Origin: Pseudomonadota bacterium
Lineage (GTDB): Bacteria; Pseudomonadota; Gammaproteobacteria; Burkholderiales; Gallionellaceae
Reading direction: 5' to 3'
DNA length: 14,465 nt
Assembly (NCBI GenBank): GCA_021783525.1
Contig: JAJXTT010000013.1
Coordinates: 1 to 14,465 of the forward strand
Shown here: piece after piece, positions 1 through 8,051 of the stretch
Layout of the letters: every line of letters starts with the position of its first letter
Numbering within the stretch: the first letter of the stretch is position 1
Made by a program: the position numbers and the translations under genes
Notes under the pieces: generated by a model
Database searches by the model: none
What the model was told of the DNA's origin: nothing
Seen by the model: only the letters and a program-made list of their open reading frames with translations

Positions 1-1434
1 GATTGCCAGCGACTCGGTAAGCGTCTTCCCTTCCTTGTAGGGCCTGTCTTTGGCAGTCAATGCCTCGAAAATATCGGCGATGCCCATGACCCTCGCCTGT
101 ATCGGCATCTGTTCGCGCTTCAGGCCCTTGGGATATCCTTTGCCATCCATGCGTTCGTGGTGTCCGCCCGCGTATTCCGGCACATGCTTCAGGTGGTTCG
201 GCCAGGGCAGCGCTTCGAGCATCTTGATCGTGACGTTGATATGGTGATTGATGATCTCGCGTTCCGCCGCCGTCAGCGTGCCGGCGCGGATAGTGAGATT
301 CTCGACTTCCTCTGCACTGAGAAAATCAGCCGGTCTGCCCTCGGTGTTGCGCCACTGATACCGGGCGATCTGCTTTACCCGTGCGATGTCAGCGTCCTGC
401 ATCTTTTCCGAACCGATATTGCAGCGGCGCAGGAATGTCCGGTCGTCATCGAGTTGCCGGACCGTCGCCTCAAACTCTGCATTCGTCCTGAGCCCCCTGA
501 GCGCCTCGATCTCGGCGTCGCGCTTCAGTATTTCGAAGCGTGTATCGATCAATTGAATACGATCGAAGATGGTCTCCAGTTTGGTGGACTTGTCCACCAC
601 GTGCACCGGCGTGGTGATTTTGCCGCAATCATGAAGCAGTCCGGCGATCTTGAGTTCGTAACGGTCTTTTTCCGTCAGAATGAAATCCTTGTCCCCGATT
701 TTGGTGTTATTCGCCGCTTCAGCCAGCATCATGGTCAGTGCCGGAACACGCTCACAGTGCCCCCCTGTGTAGGGCGATTTGTCGTCAATGGCGGTGTTGA
801 TCAGATTGATCAATGATTCGAACAAGTCCTCCAGTTGCTGGATCAGCCGCCGGTTGGTCAGCGCAATGGCTGCCTGCGAAGCCAACGATTCCAGCAGATG
901 CTGGTCGTCTTCCGAGAAAGACACGATCGCGCCGCTTTCCCGATCCTGGGCGTTGATGAGCTGCAACACACCGATGATCTCGTTCTCGTGGTTTTTCATC
1001 GGCACGGCCAGGAACGAAGTGGAGCGGTAGCCGGTTTTCTTGTCGAAACCCTTGGTGCCGGAAAAGTCGAAACCTTCGGCGGTATAGGCATCGGCGATGT
1101 TCACCGTCACGTCGTTCAGGGCGACATGCGCCACCACCATGGAATGGTTGGGCTTGCCATCCTTGTCGATCAGGTGGATCGGATAGGGCTTGATGGCATT
1201 GCCGGTGGTGCCTCCCTGCGCGATGCCCAGGGAATCTGTGCGCATGATCGAAAACTTGAGCAACTGCCGTTCCGGTTCCAGCAGATACAACGTGCCGGCA
1301 TCCGCGTTGGTGATGCGCTTCGCGGCGACCAGAATGGTCTCCAGCAGGCGATCGATATCGCGTTCGCTTGAAAGCGCCACACCGATGGCATTCAATTCCT
1401 CCAGCCGGTGCAGCAGTTTTTCGCCTTGCGTCAT
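1..1434 (-). CDS. GAF plus HD-GYP domain phosphodiesterase, C-terminus cut off by window edge
   Basis: Probable cytoplasmic cyclic-di-GMP phosphodiesterase. The frame is open from an ATG at 1434 to base 1, giving 478 residues with the C-terminus missing. Residues about 10-200 form a GAF sensor domain. The HD-GYP domain follows: HD at 268-269 within LLHDCGKI, a conserved His pair at 397-398 (INHH), and HHERMDGKGYP at 425-435. These are the metal-binding and signature residues of active HD-GYP enzymes, so catalysis is plausible. Between the HD motif and the next His lie about 130 residues where about 30 is usual; the extra roughly 100 residues are charged and look helical. No signal peptide or membrane segment is seen. 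It is the last visible gene of the run, 31 bases after the secretion-type ATPase, and its ribosome site is weak. Family assignment is firm; substrate and in vivo activity are inferred. Confidence 0.93.
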   Translation of the reverse strand, partial: MTQGEKLLHRLEELNAIGVALSSERDIDRLLETILVAAKRITNADAGTLYLLEPERQLLKFSIMRTDSLGIAQGGTTGNAIKPYPIHLIDKDGKPNHSMVVAHVALNDVTVNIADAYTAEGFDFSGTKGFDKKTGYRSTSFLAVPMKNHENEIIGVLQLINAQDRESGAIVSFSEDDQHLLESLASQAAIALTNRRLIQQLEDLFESLINLINTAIDDKSPYTGGHCERVPALTMMLAEAANNTKIGDKDFILTEKDRYELKIAGLLHDCGKITTPVHVVDKSTKLETIFDRIQLIDTRFEILKRDAEIEALRGLRTNAEFEATVRQLDDDRTFLRRCNIGSEKMQDADIARVKQIARYQWRNTEGRPADFLSAEEVENLTIRAGTLTAAEREIINHHINVTIKMLEALPWPNHLKHVPEYAGGHHERMDGKGYPKGLKREQMPIQARVMGIADIFEALTAKDRPYKEGKTLTESLAI

Positions 1435-1465
1435 GACATTGACCGATCCCGCTATGAATTGAAAG

Positions 1466-3856
1466 TTACTTGATACAAACGGCGCGCACTTGATGGACGT
1501 CGGTGATACCGCTCAGGACTTTTTCAATACCGTCCTGCTTCAGGGTACGCATCCCTTCTTCCAGCGCCAGCGCAAAAAGCTCGGCAACCCGCGCATGCCC
1601 CTGGATGGCCTTCTTCACCGCGTCGGTGCCAATCAGCAATTCGTGCAGGCCTACCCGCCCGCGATAACCCGTGCCGGAGCATTTATCGCAACCCACTTTT
1701 TCGTAAAGCTTGATCTGGCCCTTGTCGTCGCCGAACAGTTTGACCCAGTCCCCGTACAGCGCCTTGTATGCGGCATTGGGATCTTTCTTCCAGGTCTCGG
1801 TGCTGCGCATTTCCTCGGCATATTCGGTGAGTAGCGCCTTGATCTCGTCCTGAGACGCGATATGCGCCTTCTTGCAATCCTTGCACAGGCGCTTGGCAAG
1901 GCGTTGCGCCAGAATGCCGAGCAGGGCGTCGGCAAAATTGAACGGATCCATGCCCATGTCGAGCAGGCGAATGATCGATTCCGGCGCGCTGTTGGTATGC
2001 AGGGTGGCGAACACCAGGTGGCCGGTGAGCGAGGCCTCGATACCGGTGGAGACCGTCTCCTTGTCGCGCATTTCACCCACCATGATCACATCCGGATCGG
2101 CGCGCAGGAATGAGCGCATGATGGTGGCAAAATCCAGGCCGGCCTTTTTGTTGACCTGCACCTGCCGCAAGCCTTTCTGCGTGATTTCGACCGGGTCTTC
2201 CACGGTCCATATCTTGGTGTCAGGCGTGTTGATGTGTTTCAGGATGGAGTGCAATGTCGTCGTCTTGCCCGAACCGGTCGGCCCGCACACGAAGAACAGT
2301 CCATAGGGCTTGCTGATGGTTTTTTTCACCAACTCGAGATTGCGCGCCGAGAAGTTCATATTTTCCAGCGGGATGGGTTCGCCGGAAGCCAGGATACGCA
2401 TCACCACGTCTTCAACGCCACCCTGCGAGGGAATGGTCGCGACCCGCAATTCGATATCCAGGGGGCCGTATTTCTTGAACTTGATCTTGCCGTCCTGCGG
2501 CTTGCGCTTCTCGGAGATGTCGAGGTCGCACATGATCTTGAGGCGCGTGATCATCGCATTGCGATAAGTGGAAGGCACTTCGATGTAGTTCAACAGCGTA
2601 CCGTCCTTGCGCAGACGTATCCCCGTTTTGGCCTTGCCCGGCTGGGGCTCGATATGGATATCCGAGGCGCCCATTCTGTAGGCATCCATAATGATCTTGT
2701 TGACCAGCTTGACCAGTTCGTTATCCGCTGCTGCGCTGACTTCGTCCTGACTGGCGCCCGACTCTTCCTCATCTCCGCCCCCCAACGAAGTCAGCAGATC
2801 ATCCATGCTGCCCGTATCTTCAAAGCTGCCGGTGATATCGCCCACACCGGAACCGCCGCCATAAAACTGGTCGAGCGTGGCCTTGAATTCGCGCTGCGTG
2901 CAGACTTTATAGATCAGCCTGTTTTTGGGAAAAATATTGTTGACCACCCGCGAGGCCTGTATCCGCTCCGGGTCGGTGGTGAGTATGACCACCCCTTCCG
3001 GGGTGTCGTCCACCGGCACCCAGTGGCTGCTTTCCACATATTCGCGCTTCAGGTTGCGCAGGAGCTCGGACGGCTTGATCCGGTCCGCCTTGAGCGGCTC
3101 ATAAGGCACTCCGAAGAAACTGGAGAGCGCCTTGCCCAACGCTTCCGGCTTGACCTGGAACTCATCCAGCAGCACGTCCTCGACATCCACGCCCTTGCGC
3201 CGTGCGGTGCGCGTTGCCAGTTCGAACTCTGCCGCAGACATCACGGCATCGGAAACGAGGTAATCGTATTTCGTCTTGACCGTGTTGGCCTGTTGCTGGC
3301 GCTGCTTGAGGGCGACCGCCAGGGTCTGTGCCAGTTCGCGTGCGCCCTCTTCCACCATCGACGGAAAAGGTATGCCGGCCTTGTTGTTGATGACCTGCAT
3401 CACCCCGATCAGGTCCCCACCCTCGACATCGACGATAGGCGCAACCAGCATCTGCTTTGTACGGTAGCCGGTGCGCCGGTCCACGTCCTGAAGAAAGCGC
3501 AACGTCGTGCTAAAAGCGGCCAACTCCTGCTCGTCATAGACGTCCTTGAGATTGAGCAGCTTCTTGTGGAATGCCGCGTAGCCGGCAATGCTTTGCTCGG
3601 CGATCGGCAGTTTCAGGTCCTTGAAGGAATTCAGACCGGTCTTGACCTTGGAGATCAGCGACGCCTTGTCTTCGCCCACCACGTAGATGGTCAGTCGGTC
3701 GGCATTGAACAGGGTGCATATGTCCTTGCTGACGTCCAGCATGATCTCGTCGATGTTGCTGGTGGCGTGTATCTTGTTGGTCACATGATTGAGGTTCCTG
3801 GTGAACTCCAACCGCAACCCCATCTCGTTCATATTGCCTTGTACCGGACTGGCCAT
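1466..3856 (-). CDS. GspE/PilB-family assembly ATPase with N-terminal GAF domain
   Basis: A 796-residue hexameric-type ATPase of the type II secretion / type IV pilus family. Residues about 20-180 are a GAF domain, an unusual addition. About 190-345 is a GspE/MshE-like N-terminal domain, followed by an acidic, Gly/Ser-rich linker. The motor domain fills about 370-796. It has Walker A GPTGSGKTTT (Lys531), an Asp box (TVEDPVEI), a Walker B region (ADPDVIMVGEMRD) followed by a His-box-like GHLVFATLHTN, and two CxxC pairs (CKDC, CDKC) that probably bind zinc, as in GspE/PilB. I chose the ATG at 3856 because GAGGAGG sits 6 bases upstream; the frame extends 19 codons further into the neighbour's end. 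It starts 26 bases after the cyclic-nucleotide-binding gene. No pilin, secretin or platform gene is nearby, so its machine is unknown. The motor family is certain; the gene name is not. Confidence 0.95.
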   Translation of the reverse strand: MASPVQGNMNEMGLRLEFTRNLNHVTNKIHATSNIDEIMLDVSKDICTLFNADRLTIYVVGEDKASLISKVKTGLNSFKDLKLPIAEQSIAGYAAFHKKLLNLKDVYDEQELAAFSTTLRFLQDVDRRTGYRTKQMLVAPIVDVEGGDLIGVMQVINNKAGIPFPSMVEEGARELAQTLAVALKQRQQQANTVKTKYDYLVSDAVMSAAEFELATRTARRKGVDVEDVLLDEFQVKPEALGKALSSFFGVPYEPLKADRIKPSELLRNLKREYVESSHWVPVDDTPEGVVILTTDPERIQASRVVNNIFPKNRLIYKVCTQREFKATLDQFYGGGSGVGDITGSFEDTGSMDDLLTSLGGGDEEESGASQDEVSAAADNELVKLVNKIIMDAYRMGASDIHIEPQPGKAKTGIRLRKDGTLLNYIEVPSTYRNAMITRLKIMCDLDISEKRKPQDGKIKFKKYGPLDIELRVATIPSQGGVEDVVMRILASGEPIPLENMNFSARNLELVKKTISKPYGLFFVCGPTGSGKTTTLHSILKHINTPDTKIWTVEDPVEITQKGLRQVQVNKKAGLDFATIMRSFLRADPDVIMVGEMRDKETVSTGIEASLTGHLVFATLHTNSAPESIIRLLDMGMDPFNFADALLGILAQRLAKRLCKDCKKAHIASQDEIKALLTEYAEEMRSTETWKKDPNAAYKALYGDWVKLFGDDKGQIKLYEKVGCDKCSGTGYRGRVGLHELLIGTDAVKKAIQGHARVAELFALALEEGMRTLKQDGIEKVLSGITDVHQVRAVCIK

Positions 3857-3862
3857 TCTATT

Positions 3863-3869
3863 CCTCCTC
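3863..3869 (-). promoter_or_regulatory. Strong ribosome binding site deciding the ATPase start
   Basis: On the minus strand GAGGAGG stands 6 bases before the ATG at 3856. It is the strongest Shine-Dalgarno match in the window. It fixes the ATPase start against an in-frame extension to 3913 that would overlap the preceding gene. Confidence 0.8.
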
Positions 3870-3882
3870 AACCTTGCGACTG

Positions 3883-4959
3883 CTATTGTTGCTGTGCCTT
3901 GGGCACAGACCACAAACCATTCTCCAATACATACACGTCATATCCCGCTTGGGCCAGAATGAACGCAGCGGCAGCACTGCGTCGGCCGCTCTGGCAATAC
4001 GCGATATACGTCGTTGCCTTGCTCAGCACCCCGATTGCATTGCGGATGTCATTGAGCGGAACATTGATCGCTCCAGGCAACTTGTCGTACCGGTATTCAG
4101 GCGGATGGCGAACATCCAGCCAGATCGCCCCCTGGGCGACTTTATTTCTGGCATCCTCGTAATTGATGCGATGCAGCAAGGGTTCCTGCATCAATTTCAG
4201 GAAATCCTGCTTCTTCAGGCGCAGCAGCACACCGTTGCTCTTCATCGTCACCGTGGCGTTGCGTTTGGACTCGGAGACCAGCGCCTCCTCCCCAAAGACA
4301 TCGCCCGCCTTGAGCTCGGCCAGTACCAGATTGGCTCCGCCTACAAGCCGCGTAACCTGGGCGCGTCCGCTTTCGATCAGGTAATAATAATCCCCGTCAT
4401 CGCCCTCGCGGATGATGACATCCTTGTCCCAGACTGCGATAGCTTCGATGCAGTTGAGCAGCTTACCGATATTGGCCGACGGCAGATGCGCAAACGGACT
4501 GTTGCTCAGATTCTCCGCGCTGAACATGCCGGAATTCAGCAGTCTTTTCAGTGCCGATTCCGAGCCTTCCTTCAGCGCCGTCGGCCTCACGTCGTCATGA
4601 TAGGCGAACTGGTCCCATGTCACCATGCGGTCCAGCAGTTCGTCGTCGACGCGCAACAGCTGCGCGTCGCTCAAGGCAAGCGCCGAGCGGATGGCCGGCT
4701 GGCGCTTGCCTATGGGATGACGCGCCCATTCCGAACCCGACCGGATCAGCACCCGATTGTCATCCTCGTACACCACTTCCAGTTCGCCGCGCAACAGGTA
4801 GACCGACTGCCCCGTGGGCGGATGGTCCCTGAACGGGTCGCTGCCTTGCGCCACGCTTTCCACATGACAGTAGTCAAGCAGTTCGCGCAGGCGCGCCGGG
4901 CTGAACGACGAGATCGGTTCCAGCGCAGCGAGCACTCTGATGTCCAGGATATCCTGCAT
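3883..4959 (-). CDS. Two cyclic-nucleotide-binding domains fused to a rhodanese domain
   Basis: A 358-residue soluble protein, probably the cyclic-nucleotide receptor of this cluster. Residues about 10-115 resemble a cyclic-nucleotide-binding fold but lack a recognisable phosphate-binding cassette. Residues about 160-258 are a second, better such domain with cassette FGEEALVSESKRNATV (222-237), keeping Glu224 and Arg233, which in the family contact ribose and phosphate. Residues about 262-350 are a rhodanese domain with active-site loop CQSGRRS and catalytic Cys322. The ATG at 4959 was chosen because the frame's 100-codon extension upstream lies wholly within the preceding phosphodiesterase gene. 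The gap to that gene is 20 bases. No DNA-binding helix-turn-helix is present, so it is not a CRP-type regulator. Domain calls are firm; ligand (cAMP is likely) and the rhodanese substrate are inferred. Confidence 0.92.
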   Translation of the reverse strand: MQDILDIRVLAALEPISSFSPARLRELLDYCHVESVAQGSDPFRDHPPTGQSVYLLRGELEVVYEDDNRVLIRSGSEWARHPIGKRQPAIRSALALSDAQLLRVDDELLDRMVTWDQFAYHDDVRPTALKEGSESALKRLLNSGMFSAENLSNSPFAHLPSANIGKLLNCIEAIAVWDKDVIIREGDDGDYYYLIESGRAQVTRLVGGANLVLAELKAGDVFGEEALVSESKRNATVTMKSNGVLLRLKKQDFLKLMQEPLLHRINYEDARNKVAQGAIWLDVRHPPEYRYDKLPGAINVPLNDIRNAIGVLSKATTYIAYCQSGRRSAAAAFILAQAGYDVYVLENGLWSVPKAQQQ

Positions 4960-4979
4960 AATTTTGTCTTCGTCCGATC

Positions 4980-5744
4980 CTAAAATTCGAATACCTGTCC
5001 GTTTTGCAGCATCTTCGGCACAAATTTCTGCACGCACTCGCTGATTTCCTGCATCGTCAGCTCGATCTCGCCGGGCTTCAGGTGAGTGATGTATATCCTG
5101 GGATCGAGCTTGAGCTTGCTCAGCTCTTCCGCCAGTAACGAAGGGCAAAGGTGCTTGGAGATGACGGCAAGATCCCTTTCCGCATTCGAAAAGGCCGTTT
5201 CGACGATCAGATATTCGAGGTTCGGGATGCGATTGACCGCCTCCCACAAGGCATCGCATGTGGTCGTGTCTCCGCTGAACACCAGGCTCTGCCTGCCGCT
5301 GTCGATCCGGAAGGCGACCGCCGGAACCACATGGTTCGCCGGCAGAGGCGTGATCTTGCGACCGCCGACGTCCACAGTCTCGCCCAGCGCGATCCGCTCA
5401 TAACGCAGGATGGGCTGATGCAGGCTGGGTATTTCACTGAAATCCGGCCAGATCTCCCAATTGAATACATGCTGCTTGAGGATGCTCAATGTCTCCTCGG
5501 TCGCATGAATGACCAAAGGCTGGTCACGCATGAATCCCACGCTGTCGATGAGCAGCGGCAGGCAAGCGATGTGATCGAGATGCGAATGAGTCACAAAGAC
5601 ATGGTCGATCACGCTCATTTCGGCCAGGCTCAGATCGCCGACGCCGGTTCCGGCATCGATCAGCACATCGTGATCGAGCAGCATCGAGGTGGTGCGCAAA
5701 TTGCCCCCGATACCCCCGCTGCATCCCAATATTCTCAGTTTCAT
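4980..5744 (-). CDS. Metallo-beta-lactamase-fold phosphodiesterase, cAMP phosphodiesterase class II-like
   Basis: A 254-residue metallo-beta-lactamase-fold hydrolase resembling class II 3',5'-cyclic-nucleotide phosphodiesterases, which turn cAMP into AMP. The metal-binding motif HSHLDH is at 53-58; further candidate ligands are His138 (ANH), Asp159 (SGDT) and His221 (THLKPGE). It has no signal peptide or membrane segment, so it is probably cytoplasmic. The start is a choice. MKLRILGCSGG at 5744 matches the usual family N-terminus and has GGGAA upstream; an alternative ATG at 5768, eight codons earlier, overlaps the cyclase stop codon as ATGA but has no clear ribosome site. Coupling to the adenylate cyclase gene and to a cyclic-nucleotide-binding gene on the other side strongly favours a cAMP role. 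An RNase Z-like or other phosphodiesterase activity cannot be excluded by sequence alone. Confidence 0.88.
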   Translation of the reverse strand: MKLRILGCSGGIGGNLRTTSMLLDHDVLIDAGTGVGDLSLAEMSVIDHVFVTHSHLDHIACLPLLIDSVGFMRDQPLVIHATEETLSILKQHVFNWEIWPDFSEIPSLHQPILRYERIALGETVDVGGRKITPLPANHVVPAVAFRIDSGRQSLVFSGDTTTCDALWEAVNRIPNLEYLIVETAFSNAERDLAVISKHLCPSLLAEELSKLKLDPRIYITHLKPGEIELTMQEISECVQKFVPKMLQNGQVFEF

Positions 5745-5764
5745 CGTCAGCGTTCCCGCTTCAC

Positions 5765-7996
5765 TCATTTCGTATTGAAGACAAACACGCCGTCCCAGTT
5801 ATCGCCCGGCGGATTGTTGCGATAGTAGGCAACGCGCTCGCCGTACACTTCATACAATTTCTCCCGTGGAGCGATCTTCGACAAGCCATACAGTTGCAGT
5901 TCCGCCTTGTCCCATTCCTGCTTGCGATAAAACCTCAACGCCTGCTGGAACAGCCTGATTTCTTCAAGCACGGAGGATTCGACCTCTCCGACCAGGCCGA
6001 TTGGTTCGTAGATTGCCACCGGTCTGTCTTTTCCTTTGACGCGTACCAGATCAAGTTCGCGATAGACAAATTCCGGGGCCTCTTCCTTGGTCATCTCTCC
6101 CACCAGCACACCGACTCCATACTCCTTGGTAATACCTTCCAGACGCGCCGCCAGATTGACCGCATCACCCATCACCGTATAAGCCATGCGCACTTCGGAG
6201 CCCATGTTGCCGACGCTTACCCGTCCGGTATTGATGCCGACGCCAATGGCAATCTCCGGCCAGCCGCGTTCCCTGAAATGCGGCTGCAGGCCGCTCAAGG
6301 CCCTCTGCATCTCCAGCCCGGCCAGCACGGCATGATAAGCGTGGCGAGTGTCCGGCAACGGCGCCCCCCAGAACGCCATGATACAGTCGCCCATGTATTT
6401 ATCAATTGTGCCGCGATGGCTGTAGATCACGCGAGAGAGCGGGGTCAGAAACTCATTCATCAACAGCGACAAGTCCCTGGGTTCAAGCCCTTCCGAGATC
6501 GTGGTGAAGCCGCGCACATCGGAGAACAGGACAGTCATTTCGCGGCTTTCGCCTTCCATCGAGACGCGCTCCGGATTCCTGCTCATCTCGTCGACCACTT
6601 CGCTCGGCACATACTGGCCGAACAAGCCGGTGATCTGGCGCTTGGTACGCTCCGTCGTAAAGTAGCCATAGGTCATGTTCAGCGCGAACAATGCAAAGAC
6701 CATGATCAGCCCGCCCGCCAAGGGCAGGGCCATGTTGCCATACCCCCACAGCGAGCCGTTGGCGATGACTTCAACCAGCAGCACGCCGGCCGAAAGCAAC
6801 GTTCCATGGGCCGGACTCAGCAGGGGCAGGAGAATGGCCAATGTGACGCCTGCGATGAGCAACATCAGCACGTTCGCCCCCGGAACGTAGGGTGGGCTCT
6901 GTTTAATGTCCTGATTGAGGATGCCGCTGATCATGCTGGCATGGATCTCCACTCCGGGATAGGCCTCGCCGACCGGCGTGGCGCGCAGGTCCATCAATCC
7001 AGGCGCGGAAGTTCCAACCAGTATGATCCTGCCTTTCATATCCGCTGGCTGGATGCGTTCATGCAGCACATCCGCCACCGATATGTAACGAAAGGTGCCG
7101 CGCACACCGCGGTAAGGCACCAGTGTACTGACTTCCGCATCCACCGGGATGCGCAGATTCCCCTGTGGCGACTCCAGTGTCAGCCATTCCAGTCCGCCGT
7201 AGTTCCTGTCTTTTCCGGTCGCGTACCCCGGCGACAATCTGGGCATGCCCAGTGCGGCGCGCACGACGGCAAGCGCCAGGGATTCGTAATACGCCCCATC
7301 GTATTCGACGACCATCGGCACGCGGCGCACCACCCCGTCGAAATCGACCACAGGATTGAAGTGCCCGGCCGCTTCCGCGCTGCGCTGCAATTCGGGCAGA
7401 TTCCCCCCATAGCTGTCCCAGCGCAGGAACGAGATCGGTCGTCCCCTGAAAGTCCCCGCGGGAAAAACCGGCTCCGGCAGGACGCCGGAAATGCTCTTGG
7501 CGGAACCGCGCTCGCTGTTGCTGAAGTAGTACCCCAGCACAACGTTTCGCTGTTTGATCTTGTCGGCGAAGAGTTTGTCGTATTCGAGATGGGGCGTGAT
7601 CCGGGTCAGCACCGACTGGAACTGCGCAACATTCCTGAACTGATTCTTCCCCAGCTCCTGCAACACTTTCAGGCCGGAACTGTTATCCCTTTCGGCGAAC
7701 ACCACATCGAAGCCGACCACCGCAGCACCGTAATGCTCGAACAATTCGTCCATCAGCGCCGCCAGCTTGTCCCGCCCCCAGGGCCAGCGACCTTCTTCTT
7801 TCAGGCTCTTTTCGTCGATGTCGAGAATGACGATGCGATCGTCTCCCTTGCCGGGCAAGGTCAACCGCAAACGGTAATCGTAAAGTTTGGCATCGATGAA
7901 CTGGACGAAACCCAGACGGTAGAATCCGGCGGCATCGCCCACAAACAGGAGTACTAGAGAAAGTCCGAGCGCAACAAGAAGTGCGTGCTTCTTCAC
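5765..7996 (-). CDS. CHASE2-domain class III adenylate cyclase, membrane-bound
   Basis: A 743-residue membrane receptor cyclase that should make cAMP from ATP. One membrane segment near the N-terminus is followed by a periplasmic CHASE2 sensor (about 25-370, with the typical DIDEKSL and GRWPWGR). Three membrane helices follow at about 375-445, then a cytoplasmic class III cyclase domain (about 480-660). Metal-binding Asp493 (FSDVRGF) and Asp537 (KYMGD) are present. So are Lys533 and Thr607, the adenine-specifying pair of class IIIb cyclases, and Asn614 and Arg618 for transition-state stabilisation. A helical tail of about 80 residues follows. The start is probably the GTG at 7996, giving a basic VKKH before the first helix; another in-frame GTG lies at 8020. 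It begins 55 bases after the FHA gene. Cyclase activity with ATP is well supported by residues; the periplasmic signal is unknown. Confidence 0.95.
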   Translation of the reverse strand: MKKHALLVALGLSLVLLFVGDAAGFYRLGFVQFIDAKLYDYRLRLTLPGKGDDRIVILDIDEKSLKEEGRWPWGRDKLAALMDELFEHYGAAVVGFDVVFAERDNSSGLKVLQELGKNQFRNVAQFQSVLTRITPHLEYDKLFADKIKQRNVVLGYYFSNSERGSAKSISGVLPEPVFPAGTFRGRPISFLRWDSYGGNLPELQRSAEAAGHFNPVVDFDGVVRRVPMVVEYDGAYYESLALAVVRAALGMPRLSPGYATGKDRNYGGLEWLTLESPQGNLRIPVDAEVSTLVPYRGVRGTFRYISVADVLHERIQPADMKGRIILVGTSAPGLMDLRATPVGEAYPGVEIHASMISGILNQDIKQSPPYVPGANVLMLLIAGVTLAILLPLLSPAHGTLLSAGVLLVEVIANGSLWGYGNMALPLAGGLIMVFALFALNMTYGYFTTERTKRQITGLFGQYVPSEVVDEMSRNPERVSMEGESREMTVLFSDVRGFTTISEGLEPRDLSLLMNEFLTPLSRVIYSHRGTIDKYMGDCIMAFWGAPLPDTRHAYHAVLAGLEMQRALSGLQPHFRERGWPEIAIGVGINTGRVSVGNMGSEVRMAYTVMGDAVNLAARLEGITKEYGVGVLVGEMTKEEAPEFVYRELDLVRVKGKDRPVAIYEPIGLVGEVESSVLEEIRLFQQALRFYRKQEWDKAELQLYGLSKIAPREKLYEVYGERVAYYRNNPPGDNWDGVFVFNTK

Positions 7997-8051
7997 TTGC
8001 CCCCCCGACCTTCCTCCCACCGGATTGCGCGTCGACTGATCACTGGGGTAA

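Noticed and set aside
1466..3856. Part of a type II secretion or type IV pilus operon
   Set aside because: No pilin-like prepilin, secretin, platform protein or prepilin peptidase gene is present; every neighbour is a signalling protein.
2234..4162. A 642-codon open frame on the plus strand, opposite the ATPase gene
   Set aside because: Its sequence is low in recognisable motifs and rich in His, Arg and Gln, as expected from the reverse reading of a GC-rich coding sequence; the minus-strand ATPase has every family motif.
4960..5259. A 100-codon N-terminal extension of the cyclic-nucleotide-binding/rhodanese protein
   Set aside because: It lies within the phosphodiesterase gene in another frame, is Arg/Gln-rich and looks non-coding; the ATG at 4959 just after that gene's stop is better.
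5894..7957. A 687-codon open frame on the plus strand, opposite the cyclase gene
   Set aside because: It is the mirror of a codon-biased gene; it resembles no domain and would overlap the cyclase almost fully.
3883..7996. Anti-phage cyclic-nucleotide system (CBASS- or Pycsar-like)
   Set aside because: The cyclase is a CHASE2 receptor with normal class IIIb residues, a phosphodiesterase is present, and the receptor lacks any toxic membrane, nuclease or NADase effector; physiological signalling fits better.
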